Origin: Thermoanaerobaculia bacterium
GTDB taxonomy: Bacteria; Acidobacteriota; Thermoanaerobaculia; Multivoradales; JAHEKO01
NCBI GenBank assembly: GCA_947259925.1
Contig: CAMYOG010000046.1
Location: 41,075 to 105,074 of the forward strand
Direction of reading: 5' to 3'
DNA length: 64,000 nt
The notes under the pieces are model-generated. The model saw only the letters and a program-made list of their open reading frames with translations. It was not told where the DNA came from and did not search any database. The first letter of the stretch is position 1; every line of letters begins with the position of its first letter. This document shows positions 32,666 through 42,096 of the stretch, piece by piece. Position numbers and translations under genes: made by a program.

Positions 32666-33732
32666 TCCGGCTGCGCCTCGAGTCACGCGAGCAGACTCCC
32701 ACTTGGCTCCGAGTGACACTGCCGCTGTTCGCGATCGCGGCGACGCTCCTGCTATGCGCCGGGCTGGTCGCGATGGCGGGCGCCAATGTCCTGGAAGCCT
32801 ACGCGCACCTGCTCTTGAGCTCCTTCCGGAGCAGGTTCGATTTCGTCGAGACGCTGGTCAAGGCGACCCCGATCGCGTTCACTGGCCTGGCGGTAGCGGT
32901 CGCTTTTCGCGCCAAGTTCTGGAACATCGGAGCCGAGGGACAGCTGCTCGCCGGCGCCATCGCGGCGGCGTTCGTCGGCGGCCGCGCCGGCCTACCGGCC
33001 TGGAGTCTGGTCCCTCTGATGCTCCTCTGCGGGATGGCGGCGGGCGCGGCGTGGGCGCTGCTCCCCGCGGTGCTCAAGACCCGCTACAAGGTCGACGACG
33101 TGGTGACCACGCTACTGCTCAACTTCATCATGTTCTACCTGATGATGGCCCTGGTCGACGGGCCCTGGAAAGACCCGCTGAGCGGCTATCCGGACTCGCC
33201 CGACATCCGCATCGAAGCGGAGTTCCCGATCCTGTTGGCCGCCACCAGGCTGCACCTGGGCGTGCTCCTGGCTCTGCTCGCCGCCCCGCTCACCTGGTTC
33301 TTGATGCGCCGCACCACGCTCGGCTTCAACATCCGGGCGGTGGGTGAGAACCCGATCGCGGCCCGCTACGCGGGCATCAGGATCCCGATGGTGATCACCG
33401 CCACGGCGGCCGTGTCGGGCGCCCTGGCGGGACTCGCCGGTGTCAGCGAGGTGGGCGGCATCCACTTCCAGGTGATGGCCGGCCTCTCCCCCGGCTACGG
33501 CTACACCGGCATCGTGATCGCGACCCTGGCGCTGCTCAATCCGCTCGGCGTTCTGCCGGCCGCGTTCTTCTTCGCGGTGATCATCACCGGCGCCGAGGCG
33601 ATGTCGCGCGCCACCGGTGTGCCGGTCTTTCTCGCCGACGTCTTCCAGGGGGTGGCGCTCATCTGCATGCTGGTCGCCATCCTGTTCACACAGTACCGCT
33701 TGCGCATTCGGAGGGTCGCGACTCAGCGATAG
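32662..33732 (+). CDS. ABC nucleoside permease subunit (YufP-like)
   Basis: The 356-residue protein has about ten hydrophobic segments and the BPD_transp_2 pattern: 'KATPIAFTGLAVAVAFRAKFWNIGAEGQLLAGAIAA', 'TLLLNFI', 'GFNIRAVGENPIAARYAGI' and 'GVSEVGGIHFQ...GLSPGYGYTGIVIATLALL'. The cytoplasmic E-A-A-like loop 'AVGENP' contacts the ATPase. The start overlaps the ATPase stop as ATGA. Confidence 0.9.
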   Translation: MIRLRLESREQTPTWLRVTLPLFAIAATLLLCAGLVAMAGANVLEAYAHLLLSSFRSRFDFVETLVKATPIAFTGLAVAVAFRAKFWNIGAEGQLLAGAIAAAFVGGRAGLPAWSLVPLMLLCGMAAGAAWALLPAVLKTRYKVDDVVTTLLLNFIMFYLMMALVDGPWKDPLSGYPDSPDIRIEAEFPILLAATRLHLGVLLALLAAPLTWFLMRRTTLGFNIRAVGENPIAARYAGIRIPMVITATAAVSGALAGLAGVSEVGGIHFQVMAGLSPGYGYTGIVIATLALLNPLGVLPAAFFFAVIITGAEAMSRATGVPVFLADVFQGVALICMLVAILFTQYRLRIRRVATQR

Positions 33733-33736
33733 CCGC

Positions 33737-34681
33737 ATGTTGGAGATCCTTCAAGAGATCCTGCAGGTCGGCTTCTTCGCCGCCGTCATCCGGATCGCGA
33801 CGCCGTTGATTCTCGCGACCCTGGGCGAGATGTTCACCGAGCGCGGCGGCGTGCTCAACCTCGGCATCGAGGGCATCATGCTGCTGGCCGCGATGTCCGG
33901 CTTCACCGCGGCCTACTTCAGCGGCTCGCTCTGGCTCGGCATCCTGGCGGCGATGCTGGCGGGCGCGCTGATGGGGCTGCTGATGGGCGTGCTGACCGTA
34001 TCGCTCGGACTGAGTCAGCACGTTTCGGGCATCGGTACCACGCTGTTGTCGACCGGCCTGGCGTTCTTCCTCTACCGGTTGATCTTCGGCCAGCCTTCGC
34101 TGCCACCCAATATCGAGGCGTTCAAGACCGTGGCGTTGCCCGTCCTGTCCGGAATCCCGTTGCTCGGACCGGTCTTGTTCGACCAGTTCGCGCTCGTCTA
34201 CATCGCGCTCCTGCTGGTACCCGCCTCCGCGCTGCTCCTCTATCACACGCCCTGGGGCCTCAACCTGCGGGCCGTCGGTGAGAACCCGCGCGCGGCCGAT
34301 GCGGCCGGTGTGAGCGTGACCGGGCTCCGCTACCAGGGCCTCGTCCTCTCCGGCATGCTGATGGGGGTCGGCGGGGCGTTCCTGTCGATGGCGCAGTTCA
34401 ACGCCTTCACGTTCGGGGTCATCTCGGGTCGGGGCTGGGTGTGCATCGCGCTGGTGGTCTTCGGGCAGTGGAGTCCGTGGAAGTGCTTCGGCGGCGCGCT
34501 GCTCTTCGCCTTCGTCGACGCTCTGCAGCTGCGGCTGCAGGCGAGCGGCGTCATCGACCTCCCCTACCAGCTCTTCCTGATGATGCCGTTCGTCTTGACG
34601 ATCGTGCTGATGGCCTTGGTGTCGCGGAGCGCCCGGCCGCCGGCGGCGCTGCTCAAGCCGTTCCGCAAGGAGGAGCGATGA
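33737..34681 (+). CDS. ABC nucleoside permease subunit (YufQ-like)
   Basis: The second permease starts 4 bases after the first one ends. It shows the BPD_transp_2 pattern 'IRIATPLILATLGEMFTERGGVLNLGIEGIMLLAAMSGF', typical of the YufQ/BmpF half, and the coupling loop 'LRAVGENPRAADAAGVSV'. The frame is open upstream, but the ATG at 33737 is the right family start. It overlaps the cytosine deaminase start as ATGA. Confidence 0.9.
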   Translation: MLEILQEILQVGFFAAVIRIATPLILATLGEMFTERGGVLNLGIEGIMLLAAMSGFTAAYFSGSLWLGILAAMLAGALMGLLMGVLTVSLGLSQHVSGIGTTLLSTGLAFFLYRLIFGQPSLPPNIEAFKTVALPVLSGIPLLGPVLFDQFALVYIALLLVPASALLLYHTPWGLNLRAVGENPRAADAAGVSVTGLRYQGLVLSGMLMGVGGAFLSMAQFNAFTFGVISGRGWVCIALVVFGQWSPWKCFGGALLFAFVDALQLRLQASGVIDLPYQLFLMMPFVLTIVLMALVSRSARPPAALLKPFRKEER

Positions 34682-35952
34682 CCCTCGATCTCATCGTCCG
34701 CGGCGCGACCCTCACCGACGGCCGTACCGGCATGGACATCGCCGTTCGCGACGGCAAGATCGTCGAAGTGGCGCCCTCGATCGACGGTGCGGCGACGCGC
34801 GAGATCGACGCCGCCGGCTGTCTGGTGAGTCCGCCCTTCGTCGAGAGTCACTTCCACCTCGACTCGACCCTCAGCCTCGGGCAACCGCGCATGAACCGGA
34901 GCGGCACCCTGCTCGAGGGGATCCAGCTCTGGAGCGAGCTCAAGCCGCACCTGACCGTCGACTCGGTCAAGGAGCGTGCCCGCAGGCTCTGCACCTGGGC
35001 GATCGCGCGGGGAACGCTGGCCATCCGCAGCCACGTCGACGTCTGCGACCAGCGTCTGATCGCGGTCGAGGCGTTGCTCGAGCTGCGCGAGGAGATGGCG
35101 CCATGGATCGATGTCCAGTTGGTCGCGTTTCCCCAGGACGGCTACTTCCGGTTCGCCGGCGCGCCGGATCTGGTGGCGCGGGCGCTCGACAAGGGCGTCG
35201 ACGTCGTGGGTGGCATCCCCCACTTCGAGCGCACCATGGAGGAGGGCGCTCGCTCGGTTCGAGCGCTCTGTGCGCTCGCGGCCGAACGTGGTCTGCGGGT
35301 CGATATGCACTGTGACGAGACCGACGATCCGCTCTCGCGGCACGTCGAGACGCTCGCGTTCGAAACCGTGCGCCTGGGGATGGAGGGCCGTGTCGCTGGC
35401 TCACACCTGACCTCCATGCACTCGATGGACAACTACTACGTGAGCAAGCTGGTCCCGCTCATGGCCGAGGCGGAGCTCAGCGCGGTTCCCAACCCGCTGA
35501 TCAACATCGTGCTCCAGGGTCGGCACGACACCTACCCCAAGCGCCGCGGGCTGACCCGGGTACCGGAGCTCCTGGCCGCCGGGGTCAACGTCTCCTTCGG
35601 TCACGACTGCGTGATGGACCCCTGGTACAGCCTCGGCACCCACGACATGCTGGAGGTGGCCGCCATGGCCCTGCACGTGGCTCAGATGACCGGGCAGGAC
35701 GAGATGCCCAGGATGTTCGACGCGGTCACGGTCAACGGCGCCCGCACCCTCGGTCTCGACGGCTACGGCCTCGAGCCGGGCTGCAACGCCGATCTGGTGA
35801 TTCTGCAGGCTGCGAACAAGATCGAGGCGCTCCGACTCAGGCCGGCGCGCCTGTTCGTGATTCGCCGGGGCGAGGTCATCGCCGAGACAGCGGCCAGTCG
35901 GAGTCGCGTTCAGTTGGGTGACCGCGAGCTGACCGTCGACTTCAAGCTCTAG
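34678..35952 (+). CDS. codA: Cytosine deaminase
   Basis: The 424-residue protein matches CodA along its length: 'PPFVESHFHLDSTLSLGQP' (metal His pair), 'IRSHVDVCD', 'APWIDVQLVAFPQDG', 'DMHCDETDDPLSRHVET' (catalytic Glu), 'GSHLTSMHSMDNYYVSKL', 'NPLINIVLQGRHDTYPKRRG' and 'FGHDCVMDPWYSLG' (metal Asp). It would convert cytosine to uracil and ammonia in the cytoplasm. A good ribosome site (aaggaggagcg) precedes the ATG, which overlaps the permease stop. The operon thus couples import with deamination. Related deaminases act on other N-heterocycles, so the exact substrate is not certain. Confidence 0.85.
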   Translation: MTLDLIVRGATLTDGRTGMDIAVRDGKIVEVAPSIDGAATREIDAAGCLVSPPFVESHFHLDSTLSLGQPRMNRSGTLLEGIQLWSELKPHLTVDSVKERARRLCTWAIARGTLAIRSHVDVCDQRLIAVEALLELREEMAPWIDVQLVAFPQDGYFRFAGAPDLVARALDKGVDVVGGIPHFERTMEEGARSVRALCALAAERGLRVDMHCDETDDPLSRHVETLAFETVRLGMEGRVAGSHLTSMHSMDNYYVSKLVPLMAEAELSAVPNPLINIVLQGRHDTYPKRRGLTRVPELLAAGVNVSFGHDCVMDPWYSLGTHDMLEVAAMALHVAQMTGQDEMPRMFDAVTVNGARTLGLDGYGLEPGCNADLVILQAANKIEALRLRPARLFVIRRGEVIAETAASRSRVQLGDRELTVDFKL

Positions 35953-35961
35953 CGATCGCGA

Positions 35962-38619
35962 TCAGTTCTGCTCCGCCGCCAGCAGCCGCTCGAGCTCGTC
36001 GTCCCAGTTGAGCACCACGTCCAGCCGTGACGGCTCGGTCTCCCGCGCCTCGACCATCAGCAGCCGCTCTCCTTCCCCATCGACGTCGTACTGGCTCGGT
36101 CCGAAGAAGTCGAAGACCAGTTTCCTGCGGAAGATCTCGCGTGGACGGCCGGCGCGGAAGGTATCGCCGAGCTCGATCGGCACCGACATGAGCGCGTCGC
36201 CCACCCGATAGAGGAGCTCGCCGCCGCTCGGATTCCAGACCGGCTCGGTCCCACCGCCGCTCGACACCCGCCAGCGGTTACCGGTGTCCGGATACTGGCG
36301 AACGTAGATCTCGTCTTCCCCGCTCTCGTCCGAGACGTACGCGAACCAGCGGCCGTCGGGCGAGAAGACCGGCGCGCGCTCGTTGTAGGAGGTCACCAGT
36401 ACCGGCTGGGCCTCGCCCCCGATCTCGAGCGCCCAGATGTCGCGCTGATTCGTGGTGTGGACGACGTAGTACAGGAGCGTCTTGCCGTCCGGGGAGACCG
36501 AGGTCGGGACCTGGATCTGGTCGTCCTCGGTGAGCCGCACGGCGTCCCGGTCGCTGTCGACCAGCTGGCTGTAGACGTCGTAGGCACCATCACGGTTGGC
36601 CGTGTAATAGATCGTCTCGCCGTCCGGGCTCCAGACGGCGTAGGAGGCAAGACCGCTGAAGGTCAGGCGGGTCTGGGCCTGACTGGCCAGATCGAGCATC
36701 CAGATGTCGGCACCCGCCGAGACCCCGAAGCTGGCGACGATCCGCGTCCGATCGGGCGACAGCCGGGGCGAGAAGTAGGCCATGTCGCTCGGCAGTGGCG
36801 TGCTCGAGCCGTCGCGTCCGACCCAGATCAACCGGCCATGCGTTTCGGCGAGCGAGCCGTCGTAGATCAGGAGACCGTCGTCGGAGACGTCGGCGTGCGG
36901 CAGGCCAGCCTGGATCCGCGGCCGGATCGGCAGCGGCAGCTCGGCGCCGGTCAGCTCGCCCCGGTCGGGGTCGAACGGCACCGCGTAGACCCTGCCCTCC
37001 CGGCTGAAGAGGATGTGGCCGGAGGCGAGATAGCGCGGACCGTTGCCCGCCATCAGTACCCTGCGCGAGCCGTCGGCGAGCGACAGGAGCACGACGTGGG
37101 GACCCTCGACGCCGTCGAGCTCGCCGGTGAGGCCGGCCAGGAAGCGCTGGTTGTCGGGTAGGAAGTAGGGCCACTCGTAGTTGCCGTTCGGCTCCTCGGT
37201 GGCCAGGAGCTCGGGCTCGCCGCCGGCCGCCGACACCACGCCGGGAATCCGGTAGACCCCGGTGGTGAAGACGATCACGTCATCCTCGCTCCAGGTGCCG
37301 CCGGTGGGGATCGAGGGCGCCGTGCAGATCGGCCGCAGGGCGGTGCCGTCGAGACGCACCCGCTTGAGCACGCCGCCCTGATAGAACGCGACCTCCTCGC
37401 CATCGGGCGACAGGAAGGGCGAGCGCGCGTCCTCGGTGTGCGGGATCGGCTGCTCGCCGGTCTCACCCAGCCGGCGCAGGAAGAGTTGGGTACCGGTCCC
37501 GACCTCGCCGACGTAGACCAGATGCGAGCCGTCACGCGAGATCGCGAGCCGGGCGCCCTGCAGGGCGGTACGGTCGAGCGGGCGCTCGAGCTGGAGATCG
37601 AGTCGGATGGAGGGCTCGGGAGTCACCACGCTCTCCCGGGTCGCGATCTCCCTCGCGATTCCCGTCAGCAGGACGAGCGCCAGCAGGCTCCAGGGCAGGA
37701 GTCGCCGCCAGGCGGGTGTCGCGGCCGGCTGGGCCTCGGCCACGCCGGCTACGGCCTCCGGCTCGCCGCTCGCGACCGCGTCGAGGGCGATCCGCGCCTC
37801 ACCGATGTCCCGCAGCCGCTGGCGCGGATTCTTCTCCAGGCAGCGCTCGATGAGGTGGCGCAGCCGGTGCGGGCAGTCGTCGGGGAGCTTCGAAAGATCC
37901 GGCGTCTCCTTGAGGATCGCCGCCAGGGTGTCGGTGATCGTGTCGCCCCCGAAGCCGCGCTCGCCGGTGAGCATCTCGTAGAGCACCACGCCGAACGAGA
38001 AGATGTCCGAGCGCTTGTCCGCCTCCTGGCCGCGCGCCTGCTCCGGGCTCATGTAGGCGGCGGTACCGAGCAGCACACCGGCCGCGGTCATCCCCTGGGT
38101 GATGGTCGGTGACTGGGTCGCGAGAAGCTCTCCCGAGGCGTCGGCGCCGGTGCCGGCCTTGGCGAGCCCAAAATCGAGCACCTTGGCCTGGCCATCGGGC
38201 GTCAGTTTGACGTTGGCCGGCTTGAGATCCCGGTGGACGATGCCGCGCTCGTGTGCCGCCTCGAGCGCCTCGGCGATCTGGCGTGCGATCGCGACCACCT
38301 TGTCGACCGGAAGCGCACCGCGCTCGAGGTGCTCGGCGAGGTCCGTCCCCTCGACCAGCTCGAGCACCAGGAAGTGGCGCCCCTGGTGCTCGTCGAGCCC
38401 GTAGATCGCCCCGACGTGCGGATGGTTGAGCGCCGCCAGCACCTTGGCCTCGCGCTCGAAGCGAGCGAGGCGCTCGACCTGCGAAGCGACCTCCTCGGGC
38501 AGCAGCTTGATCGCGACCTCGCGGCCGAGCTTGGTGTCCTCGGCACGGTAGACCTGCCCCATACCGCCTTCGCCGAGCTTGGCGGTGATCTTGAAGTGGG
38601 ACAGGGACTGGCCGATCAA
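35962..38619 (-). CDS. Membrane Ser/Thr protein kinase with TolB-like propeller (TTG start)
   Basis: The 885-residue protein has the same plan as the kinase at 20564. The kinase domain has the loop 'LGEGGMGQVY', Lys38, 'HRDLKPANVK', 'DFGLAK' and 'AYMSPEQARG'; a membrane span follows (about 305-325), then a TolB/WD40-like propeller with S-P-D-G blades ('LSPDGEEVAFY', 'WSPDGETIYY', 'VSPDGKTLLYY', 'FSPDGRWFAYV'). By alignment with its paralogues it starts at TTG 38617-38619. No ribosome site precedes this codon, but a TACAAT box ends 8 bases before it, so the message may be leaderless. The upstream open frame looks non-coding. Nine bases separate its stop from that of codA. Confidence 0.88.
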   Translation of the reverse strand: MIGQSLSHFKITAKLGEGGMGQVYRAEDTKLGREVAIKLLPEEVASQVERLARFEREAKVLAALNHPHVGAIYGLDEHQGRHFLVLELVEGTDLAEHLERGALPVDKVVAIARQIAEALEAAHERGIVHRDLKPANVKLTPDGQAKVLDFGLAKAGTGADASGELLATQSPTITQGMTAAGVLLGTAAYMSPEQARGQEADKRSDIFSFGVVLYEMLTGERGFGGDTITDTLAAILKETPDLSKLPDDCPHRLRHLIERCLEKNPRQRLRDIGEARIALDAVASGEPEAVAGVAEAQPAATPAWRRLLPWSLLALVLLTGIAREIATRESVVTPEPSIRLDLQLERPLDRTALQGARLAISRDGSHLVYVGEVGTGTQLFLRRLGETGEQPIPHTEDARSPFLSPDGEEVAFYQGGVLKRVRLDGTALRPICTAPSIPTGGTWSEDDVIVFTTGVYRIPGVVSAAGGEPELLATEEPNGNYEWPYFLPDNQRFLAGLTGELDGVEGPHVVLLSLADGSRRVLMAGNGPRYLASGHILFSREGRVYAVPFDPDRGELTGAELPLPIRPRIQAGLPHADVSDDGLLIYDGSLAETHGRLIWVGRDGSSTPLPSDMAYFSPRLSPDRTRIVASFGVSAGADIWMLDLASQAQTRLTFSGLASYAVWSPDGETIYYTANRDGAYDVYSQLVDSDRDAVRLTEDDQIQVPTSVSPDGKTLLYYVVHTTNQRDIWALEIGGEAQPVLVTSYNERAPVFSPDGRWFAYVSDESGEDEIYVRQYPDTGNRWRVSSGGGTEPVWNPSGGELLYRVGDALMSVPIELGDTFRAGRPREIFRRKLVFDFFGPSQYDVDGEGERLLMVEARETEPSRLDVVLNWDDELERLLAAEQN

Positions 38620-38687
38620 GCAGGGGGATTGTACCCGCTCCAGGAGTCGGTACTCGCTAGAATGGTCTCGGGCAGGCTGGGCTGTCG

Positions 38688-39386
38688 ATGACGACGCTTC
38701 TCTGGCTTCTCCTCTTCCTGGTCCTGGCCAACCTCTTCGTCTTCGGCGTGCTGCCTCGGATCGCCCGGGGACGGAAGCCGCGCGGCTCACCGAAAACCGG
38801 CGACGACCGGGCTACGCGTCTGCTCACCGCCATGGTCCCACTCGAGAAGGAGCTCGAGCGCGTCTGCGGGACAAGCTCGAAGAGCGCTCGAGCAGAGGAA
38901 CGCCGCCAAGAGGCCTTCGCGGAGTCCGATTCCCAGTTCGTCGAGCTCTGCCGGCTCTACCTCGAGAGCAACGCCTCGCTTCGCGGCGAGATCCGAGCCT
39001 TCTTCGACGGCCGTCAGGCGCTTCGCAGCCGGCTGCTCGATCAAGTCCTCACCGCCGCGCACGAGATCGATCGTGGGCGCGGCGAGGCGGAGAACGCCGC
39101 GAGCCTATGGCGCGGCCTGGCGGCGGTCTCGATCGAGGACAACCGCCTGGACTACCGAGACACCTTCGGCGCCCTCGGCGAGCTCTACCTGCGGGCTGCG
39201 GACGCGGGCCTGCGCCCGACTGGAGCCTTCCACGAGATCGGCGAGCTGTCGTCGGAGGTCCCCTTGGACACCGGGCTGCAGCCGATGAAGGCCTTCCTGC
39301 AGAGCTTCGAAAAGTCAGCCTTCTTCGCGGAGAGCGTAGCGCCGAGGCTCGAACGGTCCGAGCGATCCGGTAATTCCGACGAGTAG
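38688..39386 (+). CDS. Membrane-anchored helical protein, unknown function
   Basis: The 232-residue protein has one N-terminal membrane helix (about 3-24, 'LLWLLLFLVLANLFVFGVLP'), then a basic stretch and about 190 soluble, mainly helical residues. I do not recognise a family. It diverges from the third kinase with only 68 bases between the starts, where a TAGAAT -10-like box lies 24 bases before the ATG. The two genes may therefore share regulation, and the protein may be linked to kinase function. It ends 9 bases before the convergent esterase gene. Confidence 0.65.
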   Translation: MTTLLWLLLFLVLANLFVFGVLPRIARGRKPRGSPKTGDDRATRLLTAMVPLEKELERVCGTSSKSARAEERRQEAFAESDSQFVELCRLYLESNASLRGEIRAFFDGRQALRSRLLDQVLTAAHEIDRGRGEAENAASLWRGLAAVSIEDNRLDYRDTFGALGELYLRAADAGLRPTGAFHEIGELSSEVPLDTGLQPMKAFLQSFEKSAFFAESVAPRLERSERSGNSDE

Positions 39387-39395
39387 CTCGTTCCG

Positions 39396-40574
39396 CTACG
39401 GAACCGGGTCCTCCACGATGTCGACCCAGAACGGACGCGGTACCAGGAAGTCGCGTGTCCACTCGTTCAGCAATACGCCGTTGGCGTCCTGGAGGTAGAA
39501 CAACGGCGTCTGCAGCGCGGTGTGGGTGGTGTCACCGCCGACGATGAACCTCTTGTAGCGACTCGGGTGGGCACTATGGACCTCGCCATGGGTAGTCACG
39601 ACCAGGTCACGGAATACGTCCGGCGCAGCCAGGAGGTCGAGGAAGAAGCGGTTCGTCAGGTCGCTGTCGGTCTCGTAGAAGGCCTCGCGAATGGTGGAAT
39701 CGTTGTCCAGCCGCCATTCGATGATCTCGGTCGACTGCCCCATATCGCTGCACTCGGTACAACTCACCGGGTAGAACTGGCCGAACTGCCAGTCGGCCGC
39801 GCGTGCAGCGACGTCACCGGTGGCGTCGAGATTCACGGCAACCGGCCCCGCGTCATTGAAGACGGTGAGCTTGACCCGGTTGCCGTAGACCATTCTGGCG
39901 AGAAAGGGGGCGAAGCCGGCGACGCCCACGCCTCCGGCACTCGAGCCGGCGAGCGTGATCCTGTGGGCACGGGGGAACATCCTGTGGGCCAGGTCCATCC
40001 CGGCGGAGAGGTTACGCAGTCCACGATGGAAGCGCACGACGGCCTCCGGAACGCCGATCTCCACGCCAAAGGCCGGATCGAAGACGTCGTTGTCTCCCGA
40101 GAAGACCGATCCGTCGCAGTACGGCATGTAGAGGATCGAGTAGTCCGCGAACGGGTTGTCCTTCGAGTCGAAGTCCCAGATACCCACTCGGTCCGTCGGC
40201 GGTTCCTGCGCCTCGGCCAGCACGTTGCAGTTGTAGAAGTCCTGCCAGCACGCCCCACCGCCCTGCGCGAAGATCAACAGACGCGAAGGGTTTCCCTGCC
40301 GTGTGAACGCCGAGAAGTCGGTGCCCGCGATGCAGATAGGCCCGTTACCGCCATCGACGTCGAAGGTGTGCTTGGTCCACCCATCTCCGACGTCGGTGGA
40401 CGAGGCCGGCGCGAATTCGCCGAGGTACTTGTCCACGCCTGCGGCACTCAACTCGCTCCGCGCCTTGCGATTGAGGCCCTTTCGGCCCTTCGCATCTGCC
40501 ATCCCGACAACGCAGACCAGGGCAACGACCGTGTGAATGGTGACCACCGACCGCACAAGACATCTTTTCCTCAC
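39396..40574 (-). CDS. Secreted pectinacetylesterase/Notum-family esterase
   Basis: The GTG start follows a strong ribosome site (aggagg, 9 bases before). A signal peptide ends near 'MADAKG'. The fold is shown by 'LLIFAQGGGACWQDFYNC' (oxyanion Gly triplet and the family's Cys-Trp), 'YMPYCDGSVFSGDN', and the nucleophile elbow 'LAGSSAGGVGVAG' (G-S-S-A-G). Candidate acid and His lie in the C-terminal third ('FIVGGDTTHTAL'). Bacterial relatives deacetylate plant or microbial polysaccharides or act as general carboxylesterases. The 392-residue length fits the family. Confidence 0.85.
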   Translation of the reverse strand: MRKRCLVRSVVTIHTVVALVCVVGMADAKGRKGLNRKARSELSAAGVDKYLGEFAPASSTDVGDGWTKHTFDVDGGNGPICIAGTDFSAFTRQGNPSRLLIFAQGGGACWQDFYNCNVLAEAQEPPTDRVGIWDFDSKDNPFADYSILYMPYCDGSVFSGDNDVFDPAFGVEIGVPEAVVRFHRGLRNLSAGMDLAHRMFPRAHRITLAGSSAGGVGVAGFAPFLARMVYGNRVKLTVFNDAGPVAVNLDATGDVAARAADWQFGQFYPVSCTECSDMGQSTEIIEWRLDNDSTIREAFYETDSDLTNRFFLDLLAAPDVFRDLVVTTHGEVHSAHPSRYKRFIVGGDTTHTALQTPLFYLQDANGVLLNEWTRDFLVPRPFWVDIVEDPVP

Positions 40575-40631
40575 CGAGAAACCTCCTATGACTGCCCCGA
40601 GTCGCGGAGCTGTTCGTAGTATCCGGTGAGT

Positions 40632-41021
40632 CTAGCTCAATCGGGAGGCACTCATCACCAGGTACGCCCCGGTGAAGTAGGCGACGATCCACCAGCCATA
40701 GGCGATCCGCGAGTACCGGTGCAGCCAGTCGGGCACCGGTCCGTCGCCGAACATCGCCCGGTGGCGCCAGGCGAGGGAGGTCTCGACCAGCATCGCGGCG
40801 AGCGATGAGAACCCGAGCAGGCCGTGTAGCGTGAACGGCCCGTGACTCGAGCCGGCGATCATGCAGGCGGTGGCGATCACGTCGAGCAGCACGCCGAGCC
40901 GCAGCCAGTTGAGCGTGGCGCGGCTCACGCGATGGGAGCGCTGCTCCGAGACGATCCCGATCCCATAGCTGACCAGAGCCAGGTTCACGATGACGACACC
41001 GGTGATCAGGATCGGAGACAT
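40632..41021 (-). CDS. Four-helix integral membrane protein, unknown function
   Basis: The 129-residue protein has four hydrophobic segments (about 3-22, 42-60, 67-85 and 108-126) with conserved-looking His residues ('SSHGPFTLHGLLG', 'AWRHRAMFG', 'DWLHRYSRIAYGWW'). The pattern recalls small haem- or quinone-associated membrane proteins, but I do not recognise a family. It lies 19 bases after the RodZ-like gene and may be co-transcribed with it. Confidence 0.65.
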   Translation of the reverse strand: MSPILITGVVIVNLALVSYGIGIVSEQRSHRVSRATLNWLRLGVLLDVIATACMIAGSSHGPFTLHGLLGFSSLAAMLVETSLAWRHRAMFGDGPVPDWLHRYSRIAYGWWIVAYFTGAYLVMSASRLS

Positions 41022-41040
41022 ACGAGGGAGCTCCCGTCTC

Positions 41041-41988
41041 TTACCGCTCGGACGGCGAGCAATCGAACTCGCTGCGCGCGAGGACGCGTCCCGTTGCGTC
41101 GCGTGCCTCGACGACCCAAGCGCCCGCCGAGCCCGGTCCGAGCGTCTGGATGCTGTGGGTCCTCCAGCTCGGCCCGCCGATCCTCAAGGGGATGCGGCTT
41201 CTCTCGACACCCTCGCGCAGCCAGACGTGGTCGATCCGATCGCCCGACCCGCCGAGGACGTGGGTCCAGAAGTACACCCGCGTTCCCGGCGCGAACGCGT
41301 CACCCCTGCCGACGAGGAGTCGATTCTCGACGCCGGTCCCGACTCCGTAGTCGCGGACCCTCAAGGTCGTCGACGCCGTGGCCACCGCGACCGCAACGGG
41401 AGTCGGCGGCGGCTCCGGAGCGGGCACCGCAGCGATCGAGGGCTCCGCCGGAGCGTCCTCGATAGGTTCGTCCGCCTCTGAGGGCGTCGCCGCCGCGGTC
41501 TCCTGGGGCGCGGCCACGACCGGAGGCGTGTCGATCGCCGGCTGGTGCGGAGCCGGGCTCTCTGCCCGAGCGCTCGACGCCGGGTGCTCGGGCGGCGGCG
41601 GAGTACGGTCGCCGGTGAAGAACCACCACGCGGCCGCCACCGCGACCACACCCACGACCAGAAACCCCATCCAGGGCGTCGATGTCCTCCGACTCTGCAC
41701 TCCGGCAACCGGCGGCCTGGCGCGCTGCTCCGCCCTCCCACGCAAGAAGCTCTCACGCTCCTGGACCCAGTCCGCGAACATCAGGTCGGCGTCGACGTCC
41801 AGGCACCGGGCGTAGCCTTCGAAGTACTCCCTCATCGCGGCCTTACCAGGCAGCGAGTCGAAGTCGTCGCGCTCGAGTGCGACGAGCAGCTCGGGATCGA
41901 CACGCAGGGACGTGGCGACGGACTCGAGGCTCAGCCCGCGGTCCTCTCGCTCTGAAGTCAGCCTTTCCCCGAAGGTGTCGAGTGCCAC
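41041..41988 (-). CDS. RodZ-like HTH membrane protein with DUF2914-type domain
   Basis: Residues 1-75 are the RodZ-type helix-turn-helix ('FGERLTSEREDRGLSLESVATSLRV...LVALERDDFDSLPG....REYFEGYARCL'). A single membrane span lies at about 107-127. The periplasmic part begins with a long Pro/Ala/Glu-rich linker (about 130-205) and ends in a DUF2914-like beta domain ('TRVYFWTHVLGGSGDRIDHVWLREG', 'WRTHSIQTLGPGSAGAWVVEARDATGRVLA'). RodZ links MreB to cell-wall synthesis, but here the C-terminal domain differs from standard RodZ, so the role may be different. No mre genes are nearby. Confidence 0.75.
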   Translation of the reverse strand: MALDTFGERLTSEREDRGLSLESVATSLRVDPELLVALERDDFDSLPGKAAMREYFEGYARCLDVDADLMFADWVQERESFLRGRAEQRARPPVAGVQSRRTSTPWMGFLVVGVVAVAAAWWFFTGDRTPPPPEHPASSARAESPAPHQPAIDTPPVVAAPQETAAATPSEADEPIEDAPAEPSIAAVPAPEPPPTPVAVAVATASTTLRVRDYGVGTGVENRLLVGRGDAFAPGTRVYFWTHVLGGSGDRIDHVWLREGVERSRIPLRIGGPSWRTHSIQTLGPGSAGAWVVEARDATGRVLARSEFDCSPSER

Positions 41989-42096
41989 GTCCCTCTCCCA
42001 GCTGTGGTCTTGGGCCTCAGAGCATATTCCAAGTCGTCGTTATGGTCACCTCGCGTGGCCAAGGGCCCGGCCCTCGATCGACTCTGTGAACAGGGC

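Noticed and set aside
35953..35963. Palindrome gatcgcgatc between codA and the kinase
   Set aside because: It is only a short self-complementary run in a 9-base gap, with no sign of function.
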